This document shows, piece after piece, positions 7,143 through 15,708 of a stretch of 16,791 bases of DNA (position 1 is its first letter; every line of letters starts with the position of its first letter). The notes under the pieces are model-generated. The model worked only from the letters and a program-made list of their open reading frames with translations. It ran no database searches and had not been told where the DNA came from. The stretch is taken from contig SHAI01000023.1 in NCBI GenBank assembly GCA_004213235.1, positions 1-16,791 of the forward strand, in the 5' to 3' direction. This DNA is from Parvularculaceae bacterium (lineage in GTDB: Bacteria; Pseudomonadota; Alphaproteobacteria; Caulobacterales; Parvularculaceae). Position numbers and translations under genes: made by a program.

Positions 7143-9761
7143 CTAATGTTCGTTCAGAACCCCTAAGATTCGCCGTTCAATCGACTGGATCCGGCGTTTA
7201 TTCGTGATTTTATAGCCCGGCGCATCCTGAAGATAGAAAGCATCGACCGCCCGCTCGCCATAGGTCGCAACATGGGCGGATTTGATCATCACGCCAATTT
7301 CACTAAGGGCCGTGGCAAGCTGCCCCAATAGGCCCGGACGGTCACGGCCCTCCGCCTCCACAAGCAGACTGTCCTCATCGGCCTCATGATCTATGCGCAC
7401 CTCAGAGGGAACGGAGAAAAGCATACGCCGATCACGCAATCGCCGCGATGGCGCGCGCGCCCCCTCAAAATTGACGGCTGCAGCCTCGTTCAGGGCCCGA
7501 TGTAGCTCGGCCAGAAAATCGCGCTGTGCCTCCGGCGGGACAGGCGTTAGCGGTTTCAAGACAAAGAAATCGAGAGCGCGACCGTCCGACACGGACATCG
7601 CTTGCAGCATGCGCACACTCGTCCCGGACCGAGATGCGGCCAAGGCAAGGTTCGCCAACAAGCCTATACGGTCCGGTGCCAGAACGATGGCTTCAAAAAA
7701 TCCATCACGGGGCCATAGCCCGACCGCAGCGCCGGGCACCTCATCAACAAGCTGAAGACCGCGCGCCAAGACGTCTGGAGGCACCCGTGCACCAACACTG
7801 CCCGATATATCAGCCAATCGGGTATCGAGCTTCTCTTGCGGCCACTGGGATAAAAGTCCCGATAAATTTGTCTTTAAAGCTTCACGTTCTTCAGCCCGCC
7901 AGGTTTCCAACGCTTGGGTGCCACCAGACAAAACCGCGCGGGCCCCGAAATAAAGCGCGCTGATTTGCCCACGGGTCCACTCATCCCAGCTATCCTCACT
8001 AATTGTTCGTATCCGGCATACGGTCAATATCAGCAAAACATCCAATCGGTCTTTTGAGCCGACTTTCAGTGCAAAGCGTTCCACGGACCTGCGCAAACTC
8101 AGATCCCGCGTTTCTGCTGCCGCGATCATTGCGTCGGGATTTGCCGCACACCAGGCAATATCTTTGGCGGTCTGCACATCGACAAACCTCTTTGCAATTC
8201 GAAACGCCAACCCTTCGGCCTTTGAAACTGAACGTTCCGTATCCGCCCAGTACACTTCCTGAAGAAGCACGGTAAGGTAGAAACGCAAGCGGTTTTTCTT
8301 ACCCTTCAGGAATGCCGTCGCAATCGGGTGTTTGCCTTCCAGTTCGCCTTTCTCCAAGCGGCGCAACATCTCCAGACAGTGAAAAACCTGGTCTTCAATC
8401 GAATAGCGCCGATATAACCCGTACTCGATCCGGCCGGAAATGCGACCGAACATGGGAATAAGTTTGGCCAGCAACCCCGTATCAGATAGCAAACGAAACG
8501 TCCGAAACGGCGCTTTGCCTTTCTCCAGAATGGCAAGGAAGATTTGCTTGATTTGCTCATCGTCGCGATCCTCCCGCGACATCGCCGCTGCGCCCTCTAC
8601 CATGATTTCAATTGCATCGGGATGAATTTCAAGGTCTGGCCGCTTCGATGCAGCGCGCACAATCCGCATCAGATCAATCGGCCTTCGCCGCGCAAGGGCT
8701 GGCCGGCTGAAAGTTAATCTATTGGTCTTGAAACGGATATTTACGTCACCAGGGATTTCGTCTTTTACCAGGCGTCGCGGCATCGCCCGTGGGGCCAATT
8801 TGGAAAGACGTGCGTAGCGGTCTTCCATTCGTGCCGTGACGATGTTTGTGATCCGAAAAACGATGTCGCTATTGAGGCGCAGATGCTTTAACACCCGCTC
8901 CGGTGCAGCGATATGCCGCCGGTCATCATATCCCAGCGCATCGGCAAGGGCGGGTTGGATATCAAATCGGACATTGTCATCGGCGCGGGCGTTAAGGGTA
9001 TGCAGATAAACCCGCACCGCCCACAAATATTTCCGTGCTTTCTTCAACGCACGCAGATCACGCGGTTCGATGAACCCGGGTGCCTGGGTTCGTGCCCAGA
9101 GATCTTTGCCGGTTTGAAAACGATAAAGCCAGCCGACAAGATCGGCATCACGTAGCCCACCGCGCCCTTCCTTTAGATTGGGCTCGATCCAACCGCTATT
9201 TTCCCGTTGCGTTGCATAGCGCGCCTCCCGTTCGGCAAGCTTTGCGCGGGTAAATGATGCGCCATGGCGCTTCCGGTAAGCGCCATAGGCATCGAAAAAT
9301 GTCGCGGCGAGGCGGGCAGAACCACAAATCAATCGCGCATCGAGAAATGACGTCAGGGCGGCAATATCGTCGCGCGCAAGCGCCATTGCCGACTGCGTTG
9401 TGTGAACCCCCTGACCGATGGTCAGTCCGGCATCCCATAGCGGATAAAGCAGCGCATCAACCGATGGTCGCAATGAGTCATCTGTTTTTTGATCATGAAG
9501 AAACAACAAATCCACATCGGATTCAGGGGCGAGCATGCCGCGCCCATAGCCGCCGGTTGCCAAAACGACAAAATCGGCACGCCCTGAGCGCGCCTCGATT
9601 GCCGCGAACATGGTCTTGATTGCAAGATCGACAAGGTGTGCACGGGTTTCGGCAATATGCTCCCCGCGCACCTCGCCGGAAATTTGCGCCGCCAGATTAT
9701 CCTTCAGGACACGGCGCAATACGACGCCAGCGCCGCCGGTTTGGCGGCCCGAGCGTTCCAC
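7143..9761 (-). CDS. glnD: PII uridylyltransferase GlnD with degenerate HD (uridylyl-removing) domain
   Basis: GlnD normally uridylylates PII proteins at low glutamine through its nucleotidyltransferase domain and removes UMP at high glutamine through an HD domain. Here 872 residues keep the whole layout. The nucleotidyltransferase has GGYGRG (70-75) and SDVDLLFL (81-88), and NLKEGRGGLRD (195-205) is the GlnD linker signature. The HD region spans about 450-605, and ACT domains start near 689 and 799 (the second with EAEGRDRPGLLGQLA). The HD ligands are all replaced: DEH is EDQ (Gln458), FHD is LLQE (Gln501-Glu502), the GDHS His is absent, QHLLM is NPDAM (Pro542), and TVADI is TVCRI (Arg583). 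Uridylyl removal by the known mechanism is therefore unlikely. The transferase also has GQGVHT (116-121) where GHxVRT is usual. The start is GTG at 9761, since no in-frame ATG lies nearby. It is flanked by mutS upstream and murJ downstream. Confidence 0.94.
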   Translation of the reverse strand: MERSGRQTGGAGVVLRRVLKDNLAAQISGEVRGEHIAETRAHLVDLAIKTMFAAIEARSGRADFVVLATGGYGRGMLAPESDVDLLFLHDQKTDDSLRPSVDALLYPLWDAGLTIGQGVHTTQSAMALARDDIAALTSFLDARLICGSARLAATFFDAYGAYRKRHGASFTRAKLAEREARYATQRENSGWIEPNLKEGRGGLRDADLVGWLYRFQTGKDLWARTQAPGFIEPRDLRALKKARKYLWAVRVYLHTLNARADDNVRFDIQPALADALGYDDRRHIAAPERVLKHLRLNSDIVFRITNIVTARMEDRYARLSKLAPRAMPRRLVKDEIPGDVNIRFKTNRLTFSRPALARRRPIDLMRIVRAASKRPDLEIHPDAIEIMVEGAAAMSREDRDDEQIKQIFLAILEKGKAPFRTFRLLSDTGLLAKLIPMFGRISGRIEYGLYRRYSIEDQVFHCLEMLRRLEKGELEGKHPIATAFLKGKKNRLRFYLTVLLQEVYWADTERSVSKAEGLAFRIAKRFVDVQTAKDIAWCAANPDAMIAAAETRDLSLRRSVERFALKVGSKDRLDVLLILTVCRIRTISEDSWDEWTRGQISALYFGARAVLSGGTQALETWRAEEREALKTNLSGLLSQWPQEKLDTRLADISGSVGARVPPDVLARGLQLVDEVPGAAVGLWPRDGFFEAIVLAPDRIGLLANLALAASRSGTSVRMLQAMSVSDGRALDFFVLKPLTPVPPEAQRDFLAELHRALNEAAAVNFEGARAPSRRLRDRRMLFSVPSEVRIDHEADEDSLLVEAEGRDRPGLLGQLATALSEIGVMIKSAHVATYGERAVDAFYLQDAPGYKITNKRRIQSIERRILGVLNEH

Positions 9762-9860
9762 TTCAATGGCTTTTTGGAATTCGGCAGGCCAGTCGATAGA
9801 TTAACACCCGGAAGCTAAATGCGTTCCCAGCCTTTTACGCCAGCGGGACAAACAGTGCAA

Positions 9861-12623
9861 TTAATCCTGCATCATTGATTTTAAATCATATAAAAATTGG
9901 TGAGCTTCGCGCGGCGACATGGCGTCCGGGTCAATATCGCTCAACGCAGACCCCAGGGCAGCCCCCAGGGCAGCCAACCCCTCATCAGCGCACGGCGTAG
10001 CGGTAGCATCTGCATCAGCACCAATTTCCCGAGGTGATTGTTGTTCCGCTGACAGGCCTGAAAATAGCGGCAAGTCTTCAATGCGCACCGCGCCGGGGCC
10101 ATCTGTTTCAAGGCCTTTAAGAATGCGCGCCGCACGGGCGATCACTGCCGGCGGCAGTCCGGCAAGCTTCGCCACGGCGACGCCATAAGACCGGTCGGCC
10201 GGCCCGTCGATCACCTGATGGACAAATATCACCTCCCCTTTCCATTCCCGTACCTTCATGGAAGCGTTTTTCAGGCGCGGCAGGCGTTCCGCCAAGGCGG
10301 TCAGCTCATGATAGTGGGTGGCAAATAAACCACGGCATCGATTTACCGCATGGAGGTGTTCCACCGCCGCCCATGCAATCGACAACCCGTCAAATGTTGA
10401 TGTGCCGCGCCCAATTTCATCAAGCACAACGAGCGAGCGCGCCGTCGCCTGACCGAGAATTGCCGCTGTTTCGACCATCTCGACCATAAAGGTCGACCGC
10501 CCGCGAGCAAGATCATCGCTTGCGCCGACACGCGAGAACACCCGGTCAGCAATACCGATATGCGCGCTTTTCGCAGGCACATAAAATCCAGCCTGCGCCA
10601 GAATGGCGATTAATGCGTTTTGCCGCAGGAAGGTCGATTTACCGGCCATATTGGGGCCTGTGATCAACCATAAAGCAGAGCTATCCGCATCACCAAGGAT
10701 ACAGTCATTCGGTGCAAAAGCGCTCCGACCACGCTCTTTCGCCAGTGCTTTTTCAACAACGGGGTGGCGCCCGCCCATCACCTGAAATGACAGGCTATTA
10801 TCAACAATTGGGCGTACATAATTTTCATCTATCGCCAATTCTGCGCCGCCGGCCGCAACATCCAGGATTGCAAGCGCCGCTGCCGCTGCGGAAATGTCCT
10901 CCGTACGCGCGACAATTTCAGAAACAAGCTGGGCAAAAATCTCCTGTTCACGCGCCAAAGCTTCATCGCGCGCACGGGATATCTTCGCATCGAGATCAGC
11001 AAGCTCACCGGTAGTGAAACGAACTGAGCTTGCCAGGGTCTGACGATGAATAAATTCTTCCTTATGCGGCCCGGTAATCAAAGCATCCGCCTGGCTCGGC
11101 GGGGTTTCAACAAAATAACCAAGAACATTATTGTTTTTGATTTTGAGCGATTTGACGCCAGTTTTTTCCCGAAGCGCCCCTTCAAGGCCAGCTACAACCC
11201 GGCGGGAATCATCGCGAAGACGCCTTGAATTATCCAAAGCGGGGTCAAACCCCTTTGCGACAAAACCACCATCGCGCGCGAGCAGGGGCGGATTTTCATC
11301 CAACGCCTCGCTCAACAATCGGATGAGATTGGAGAACCCGCCAGTTTCTTGCGCTTCTGCGCAGACCAATGCATCACCAATTTCCGTTGGTTTCGGCTCC
11401 GGGTTTCTGGCGATTTCGCACGCAATATCCCGACCAGCTTCAAGCCCGTATTGAATGCCCACAAGGTCCCGCGGCCCGCCACGCCCAAGCGCCAACCGGG
11501 ACAATGCACGCGCCATATCCGGGCTCGCCTTCAGCGTCTGTCGAACCGATCCGCGCAAATCGTCGTGGCGCATGAAATAGTCGATTGCATCCTGGCGGTC
11601 AGCGATACTATTCGGCTGTGTAAGAGGCGCCGCCAAACGTGATGCGAGCAGGCGCGCACCAGGGCCTGTCACGGTGCGATCCACCGCACCTATTAAAGAT
11701 CCCTGACGGTCACCTTTTTGCGTTTTCAAAATCTCCAGGGACGTGCGCGTTGCCAGATCAATTGACATAACCGCGCCATCAAGGCGTTTTTGCGGACGAC
11801 GCAAAGGCGGCATACGGTCTATTTGTGTTAGCTTGATATAGTCCAGCAGACCGCCCAGCGCCGCTAATTCCTGCTTGTCAAAAGCCCCTAAAGCATCAAT
11901 TGCGCCGACCTCATAGATCTCACGCAGCAAGGTCTCCCCCTGGCGCGGCGTCAACGCGTTTACGGGACGGCGGGTCATCAACCGCCCCTCCCCAGCGTGA
12001 CTTAATGCATCCTGCCACCCGGCCGGCGCATCTTCATCAGCAATCAGAATTTCTGAAAAGGCACCAGCCGATAAATCGCCAAGCATGCTCTCCGGGTCGC
12101 AAGGCCGCACGACAACTTCTCCCGTGGACACATCCACATGGGCAAGTGCAGCTTTCTCACCATCAGTCGAAATCGCTATTGCTGCGAGAAAATTGTTGGC
12201 ATCAGCATCGAGCAGAGAATCCTCCGTCAACGTACCAGGCGAGACAACACGCACGATTTCGCGTTTCACCACCGACTTCGAACCGCGTTTTTTCGCCTCA
12301 GCGGGGTCTTCTGTCTGCTCGCAGATGGCGACGACAAACCCCTTTTGAATCAAGCGCGCGAGATAGGATTCATAGCTGTGGAAAGGCACCCCGCACATCG
12401 GAATGTCCTCACCTTGATGTTTGCCCCGCTTCGTTAAAGTGATGTCAAGCGCGCCCGCCGCCGCGACCGCGTCATCGAAAAATAACTCGTAAAAATCGCC
12501 CATTCGATAAAACAAAAGTGCATCGCCCGCCTGTTCCTTGACAGAGAGGTACTGCACCATCATCGGCGTCATGGTCGTCGTGCGAATTTCAGGTGTTGAA
12601 GCCATTGGTTTAGATGCGGTCAT
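9861..12623 (-). CDS. mutS: DNA mismatch repair protein MutS
   Basis: Recognises mismatches and small loops in newly replicated DNA and recruits MutL in an ATP-dependent way. The 920 residues include a slightly extended N-terminus before the MutS-I domain. The mismatch-contacting Phe-X-Glu is F44-Y45-E46 in RMGDFYELFFDD. ATPase motifs are the Walker A GPNMAGKST (656-664), RSTFMVEMVE (709-718), the Walker B DEIGRGTSTFDG (735-746) and ATHYHELT (768-775). The C-terminal tail has the usual DPDAMSPREA helix (898-907), preceded by a low-complexity Ala-rich region encoded by a duplicated 12-mer near 9955-9975. The ATG at 12623 has no strong ribosome site; Met7 is a reasonable alternative start. It heads the minus-strand run mutS-glnD-murJ-trpS and is divergent from the metalloprotease gene. 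All key residues are present, so a functional MutS is expected. Confidence 0.97.
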   Translation of the reverse strand: MTASKPMASTPEIRTTTMTPMMVQYLSVKEQAGDALLFYRMGDFYELFFDDAVAAAGALDITLTKRGKHQGEDIPMCGVPFHSYESYLARLIQKGFVVAICEQTEDPAEAKKRGSKSVVKREIVRVVSPGTLTEDSLLDADANNFLAAIAISTDGEKAALAHVDVSTGEVVVRPCDPESMLGDLSAGAFSEILIADEDAPAGWQDALSHAGEGRLMTRRPVNALTPRQGETLLREIYEVGAIDALGAFDKQELAALGGLLDYIKLTQIDRMPPLRRPQKRLDGAVMSIDLATRTSLEILKTQKGDRQGSLIGAVDRTVTGPGARLLASRLAAPLTQPNSIADRQDAIDYFMRHDDLRGSVRQTLKASPDMARALSRLALGRGGPRDLVGIQYGLEAGRDIACEIARNPEPKPTEIGDALVCAEAQETGGFSNLIRLLSEALDENPPLLARDGGFVAKGFDPALDNSRRLRDDSRRVVAGLEGALREKTGVKSLKIKNNNVLGYFVETPPSQADALITGPHKEEFIHRQTLASSVRFTTGELADLDAKISRARDEALAREQEIFAQLVSEIVARTEDISAAAAALAILDVAAGGAELAIDENYVRPIVDNSLSFQVMGGRHPVVEKALAKERGRSAFAPNDCILGDADSSALWLITGPNMAGKSTFLRQNALIAILAQAGFYVPAKSAHIGIADRVFSRVGASDDLARGRSTFMVEMVETAAILGQATARSLVVLDEIGRGTSTFDGLSIAWAAVEHLHAVNRCRGLFATHYHELTALAERLPRLKNASMKVREWKGEVIFVHQVIDGPADRSYGVAVAKLAGLPPAVIARAARILKGLETDGPGAVRIEDLPLFSGLSAEQQSPREIGADADATATPCADEGLAALGAALGSALSDIDPDAMSPREAHQFLYDLKSMMQD

Positions 12624-12654
12624 AATGTTCGTGGCCTACCATGGGATCGGCCAT

Positions 12655-12776
12655 CTTATATAAGTTGATCTGCTATGTGAAATGACGGTGTTATCGCCAG
12701 AATATCCCCGGAAGATCACATGCGCTAGTGTTCCCGGCGATAGCGAAAAAGCATACTCTGGCGATTCTGGTACTAT
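12655..12776. promoter_or_regulatory. Divergent mutS / metalloprotease control region with inverted repeat
   Basis: TTATATAA (12656-12663) gives a plausible -10 on the minus strand for mutS. On the plus strand TGGTACTAT (12768-12776) resembles an extended -10, about 26 bp before the preferred metalloprotease ATG. Between them a perfect 9-bp inverted repeat, ATCGCCAGA (12693-12701) and TCTGGCGAT (12757-12765), flanks 55 bp. Neither promoter has a good -35, so these calls are tentative. Confidence 0.3.
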
Positions 12777-12801
12777 TTTCAGCAATCATCAAAAGGCGAT
12801 A

Positions 12802-13533
12802 ATGGCCACGCGCGCACATCAGCAATATGCGAGAGAAGTGGAGATTGCCGGGCTTCCCGCCCCGGTTCTTCTGCGCGACAACCCCCGTGCCAGGCGGCTG
12901 ATCCTGAAAATTGACCCCGTAAGCGGCAAAGCGGTCCTGACCCGCCCACCTCAGGCTTCAATCAAAGACGCCATTGCATTTGCACAAACAAAGCGCGCAT
13001 GGATTGCCGAGCAATTGGCGCAGGTTCCGACCACGCGCCCCTTTACGCATGGCGCAACATTTCCCTTTCGCGGCAAGCATTTGTCAATCAACCATGTGGG
13101 CGGGCGCCGACCCACACAAATTATAACTGACCCGCTTATGGATGGCCCGCAATTGCAGGTCGGCGGCGCACCGGAACATGTTACTCGGCGGGTAATGGAC
13201 TGGCTGCGCGATGAAGCACGAAAGGCACTGGTTGAGAAAGTATCCCTCTACACTGAGAAACTTGGCGTTTCCTATAATCGCGTTCAGGTGCGCGATACCC
13301 GCTCGCGCTGGGGAAGTTGTACCGCAGACGGAAAACTATCGTTTTCATGGCGCCTTGTTCTGGCACCGCAAAGTGTTCTCGATTATGTCGCGGCCCATGA
13401 ATGCACCCACCTTGTTTATCTCAATCATTCCCGTGAGTTTTGGGCAACCCTCGACAGTATCTTTCCAGGCCGTATCGATGACGAAAACTGGCTCCGGAAC
13501 AATGGTGCTTCGCTCTTTCGCTGGGGCCATTGA
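12802..13533 (+). CDS. YgjP-type zinc metalloprotease (M48/SprT-like, DUF45)
   Basis: Predicted cytoplasmic zinc-dependent peptidase; the natural substrates of this family are largely unknown. The preferred ATG at 12802 gives 243 residues and has AAGG 5 nt upstream. An upstream in-frame ATG at 12682 would add 40 residues but lacks a ribosome site, and the extra stretch has no family resemblance. The N-terminal part has the family pattern LLRDNPRARRLILKIDP (23-39). The catalytic part has TRSRWGSCTADGKLSFSW (166-183), then AAHECTHLVYLNHSREFW (197-214). There, His199-Glu200 and His203 form the HExxH site and His209 is the probable third ligand. No signal peptide or membrane segment is visible. 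The gene is divergent from mutS and convergent with the PBP gene 58 bp away, so it is probably transcribed alone. Confidence 0.88.
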   Translation: MATRAHQQYAREVEIAGLPAPVLLRDNPRARRLILKIDPVSGKAVLTRPPQASIKDAIAFAQTKRAWIAEQLAQVPTTRPFTHGATFPFRGKHLSINHVGGRRPTQIITDPLMDGPQLQVGGAPEHVTRRVMDWLRDEARKALVEKVSLYTEKLGVSYNRVQVRDTRSRWGSCTADGKLSFSWRLVLAPQSVLDYVAAHECTHLVYLNHSREFWATLDSIFPGRIDDENWLRNNGASLFRWGH

Positions 13534-13563
13534 GGGAAGCGGCCATCTGCACTGATTATAAGC

Positions 13564-13588
13564 GCCGTATTATGAACGCTGTATTATG
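13564..13588. repeat. Short direct duplication between convergent genes
   Basis: GCCGTATTATG (13564-13574) is followed after 3 nt by GCTGTATTATG (13578-13588), one mismatch in 11 bases. It lies in the 58-bp gap between the metalloprotease and PBP stops. No terminator hairpin is evident there. Confidence 0.6.
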
Positions 13589-13591
13589 GGG

Positions 13592-15601
13592 CTATTCTTG
13601 GCCGTCGCGTTTCAAGGACGGCGATGGTGTAATGGCGCGCGCCAATGCCGGCGAAGCGGCACCCCGACGCTGATCGACCACCCGTTGCATCACCTCACGC
13701 CAATAAACGGCGGCCAAATTTCCGCCGGTGGCCCCCCACATTGGCTTATTATCGTCGCGGCCAATCCAGACCGCGAGGGTCAGTCCATCAGCATGCCCCA
13801 CAAACCAGGTGTCCCGGCCATCCTGACTTGTGCCGGTTTTTCCCGCGGCGATCGCATTAGACAAAAACGCTTCGCGTCCGGTGCCATTCTCAACCACGTC
13901 AATCAGCATACGATTGACCGCATCCAAAGCTGGCAGCGATGCGCCCGCCCCCTTAAAACTGTCTTCGCGAAACCAGAGTTGCCGGCCAAAAAGATCATCA
14001 ATTTGCTCAACACCATAGGGTGTGACGCGAAAGCCGCCATTGGCAAAGGGTGCATATGCGCCAGCCAAATCCAGCGGTGTGACAACATCAACCCCCAGGC
14101 TCAATGCAGCACCATGGCTTAGATCAGCGTTGAGCCCCATACGACGGGCCGCAAGGCGAACGGCACTCCGGCCAACCTCTTCCTGCAGACGCACTGCAGC
14201 AGCGTTCTGGGATTTGGACAATGCCGTTGCGAGCGTGATGTCACCGAGATATTTATCTTTGTAGTTGGCCGGTGCCCAACCATCAACGCGAACCGGCTGG
14301 TCTAAAACGCGCCGGCTTGGGGCCATGCCCTGCTCCATCGCGGCAAGAAACAAAAATGGTTTAAACGCGGATCCAGGTTGCCGGCGCGCATCTGCGCCGC
14401 GGTTAAACTGTGAAACAGAGTAATCCCGCCCGCCAACAAGTGCCCTGATGGCACCGTTTTGGTCTAACAAAACCGCCGCAAACTGGGCCCCGGCGGGCAG
14501 TGCGCGAATCCCCGTCGCCGCGTGCAGCCCATTTTCCACGGCCAATTGCAGGTCTGGCGCAAGCGTTGTGCGTACACGAATTCCTCGCTTGTTTGTCGGA
14601 AACGCGCGCTGCGCTGCGCGTGCTGCATAGTCAGCGAAATACGGCGCTGAGGCCCCCGGCTTTGTGGCGAGATGGATTGCTTTTAACCGTTCCTCCTCAC
14701 CTTGAAAATAACCCAAATGACCATTGTCAACCATCGCATCGAGGACAAGTCCCGTTCGTACACCGGCTTTTTCCGGTGCGCGGAAGGGGTCGTAAGTTGA
14801 CGGCGCTTTCAACAACCCGGCAAGCAGTGCCGCTTCCGCCACTGTGAGATCCGACGGCGACTTATCAAAATATCGAAAACTTGCTGCACTGACACCGTAA
14901 GCGCCGGCACCGAAATATGCCCGGTTCAGATAAAGCGACAGGATCTCATCCTTGGTGAATCGCAATTCCAGCCAGAAGGCCAAATAAAGTTCACGAATTT
15001 TCCGTGAGATCGTTCGCTCCGGCGTGAGGAAAAGCAATTTCGCAAGCTGTTGCGTGATCGTCGATCCACCCTGTGCAATTTCGCCGGAGCGCAAGTTGAC
15101 TGACATGGCGCGCAAAATCGAGAACACATTGACACCTGCATGGTGGTAAAAGTTCCGATCTTCGATCGCCAATATCGCTGCAGGTACATGCGGCGGCAAT
15201 TCGGCCAGACGGACGGGTGCACCTTCAAGGCGCCCACGCTGGGGTATGGGGCTGCCATCCGCTGCCACGAGCGTTACGCCCGGCGCATCGCGATTGAGCC
15301 AGATCTCCGATGTATCTGGCAGTTCGCGGATGATCAGCGCAGAAAACGCGGTCAGGGCGAACACAACTAAAAAGACAAAACTGGATGCTGCAACGGCATG
15401 GCGTAAGAACAAGCTGCTGAGCGTGGGCTGCGGGCGTTGCTTGGCCGTCCGCTTCTTTCCCGACGCTTTTGTTGTCTTACGCGCGCGTTTTACCGTTGCT
15501 TTCTTTTTAGTCTTGCGCGAATCGGCATTAACGCGCTGACGCGTCGTTTTTTTCGCCTGTGCGGCCTTCGCCCGGCGGTTTTTTTTCTTACGAACTGACA
15601 T
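13592..15601 (-). CDS. Class A penicillin-binding protein (PBP1A family; transglycosylase/transpeptidase)
   Basis: Bifunctional peptidoglycan synthase: the GT51 domain polymerises lipid II into glycan strands and the transpeptidase domain crosslinks peptides in the periplasm. The ATG at 15601 gives 669 residues and has GGAAG just upstream; a TTG 11 codons earlier is a weaker start. Residues 4-57 are extremely rich in Lys and Arg and should be cytoplasmic, followed by one membrane anchor at about 71-91. GT51 motifs are ILAIEDRNFYHHAG with the catalytic Glu at 147, QGGSTITQQLAK (177-188) and RKIRE (200-204). Transpeptidase motifs are SAFK with the acylated Ser411, SQN (464-466) and KTGT (588-591). 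All catalytic residues are intact. It is divergent from a TetR-family gene, with a palindrome 34-50 bp upstream of its ATG, which suggests regulation of PBP expression. Confidence 0.95.
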   Translation of the reverse strand: MSVRKKKNRRAKAAQAKKTTRQRVNADSRKTKKKATVKRARKTTKASGKKRTAKQRPQPTLSSLFLRHAVAASSFVFLVVFALTAFSALIIRELPDTSEIWLNRDAPGVTLVAADGSPIPQRGRLEGAPVRLAELPPHVPAAILAIEDRNFYHHAGVNVFSILRAMSVNLRSGEIAQGGSTITQQLAKLLFLTPERTISRKIRELYLAFWLELRFTKDEILSLYLNRAYFGAGAYGVSAASFRYFDKSPSDLTVAEAALLAGLLKAPSTYDPFRAPEKAGVRTGLVLDAMVDNGHLGYFQGEEERLKAIHLATKPGASAPYFADYAARAAQRAFPTNKRGIRVRTTLAPDLQLAVENGLHAATGIRALPAGAQFAAVLLDQNGAIRALVGGRDYSVSQFNRGADARRQPGSAFKPFLFLAAMEQGMAPSRRVLDQPVRVDGWAPANYKDKYLGDITLATALSKSQNAAAVRLQEEVGRSAVRLAARRMGLNADLSHGAALSLGVDVVTPLDLAGAYAPFANGGFRVTPYGVEQIDDLFGRQLWFREDSFKGAGASLPALDAVNRMLIDVVENGTGREAFLSNAIAAGKTGTSQDGRDTWFVGHADGLTLAVWIGRDDNKPMWGATGGNLAAVYWREVMQRVVDQRRGAASPALARAITPSPSLKRDGQE

Positions 15602-15634
15602 CGACTTCCGTCGTGTAGGAAAGGGCGTTAACAA

Positions 15635-15651
15635 GACGTAAACATTACGTC
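15635..15651. promoter_or_regulatory. Putative TetR-family operator (perfect 7-bp arms, 3-bp spacer)
   Basis: GACGTAA-ACA-TTACGTC is a perfect inverted repeat in the 107-bp gap between the divergent PBP and TetR-family genes. It lies 34 bp from the PBP start and 58 bp from the regulator start, a typical position for an autoregulatory operator. Size and symmetry fit a dimeric TetR-type repressor. Binding by the adjacent regulator is inferred. Confidence 0.55.
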
Positions 15652-15708
15652 GCCCAGGTGGTAAACGCCTCGGTTATCAATTGGAAATGAGCGAGCGAGT
15701 TAAGTTCC

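Noticed and set aside
9953..9978. Duplicated 12-mer near the 3' end of mutS as a mobile or regulatory repeat
   Set aside because: It is an in-frame low-complexity duplication encoding Ala-Leu-Gly residues in the flexible MutS tail, which is ordinary for such regions.
11900..12442. 180-residue antisense reading frame inside mutS
   Set aside because: It lies opposite well-conserved MutS sequence and has low-complexity Arg/Pro/Ser/His composition with no motif.
12682..12801. Upstream 40-codon extension of the metalloprotease
   Set aside because: There is no ribosome site at that ATG, no family similarity, and the stretch contains the probable promoter and inverted repeat. The ATG at 12802 has a good ribosome site.
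15602..15634. TTG start 11 codons upstream for the PBP
   Set aside because: The ATG at 15601 has GGAAG just upstream, and the extension would run into the presumed operator region.
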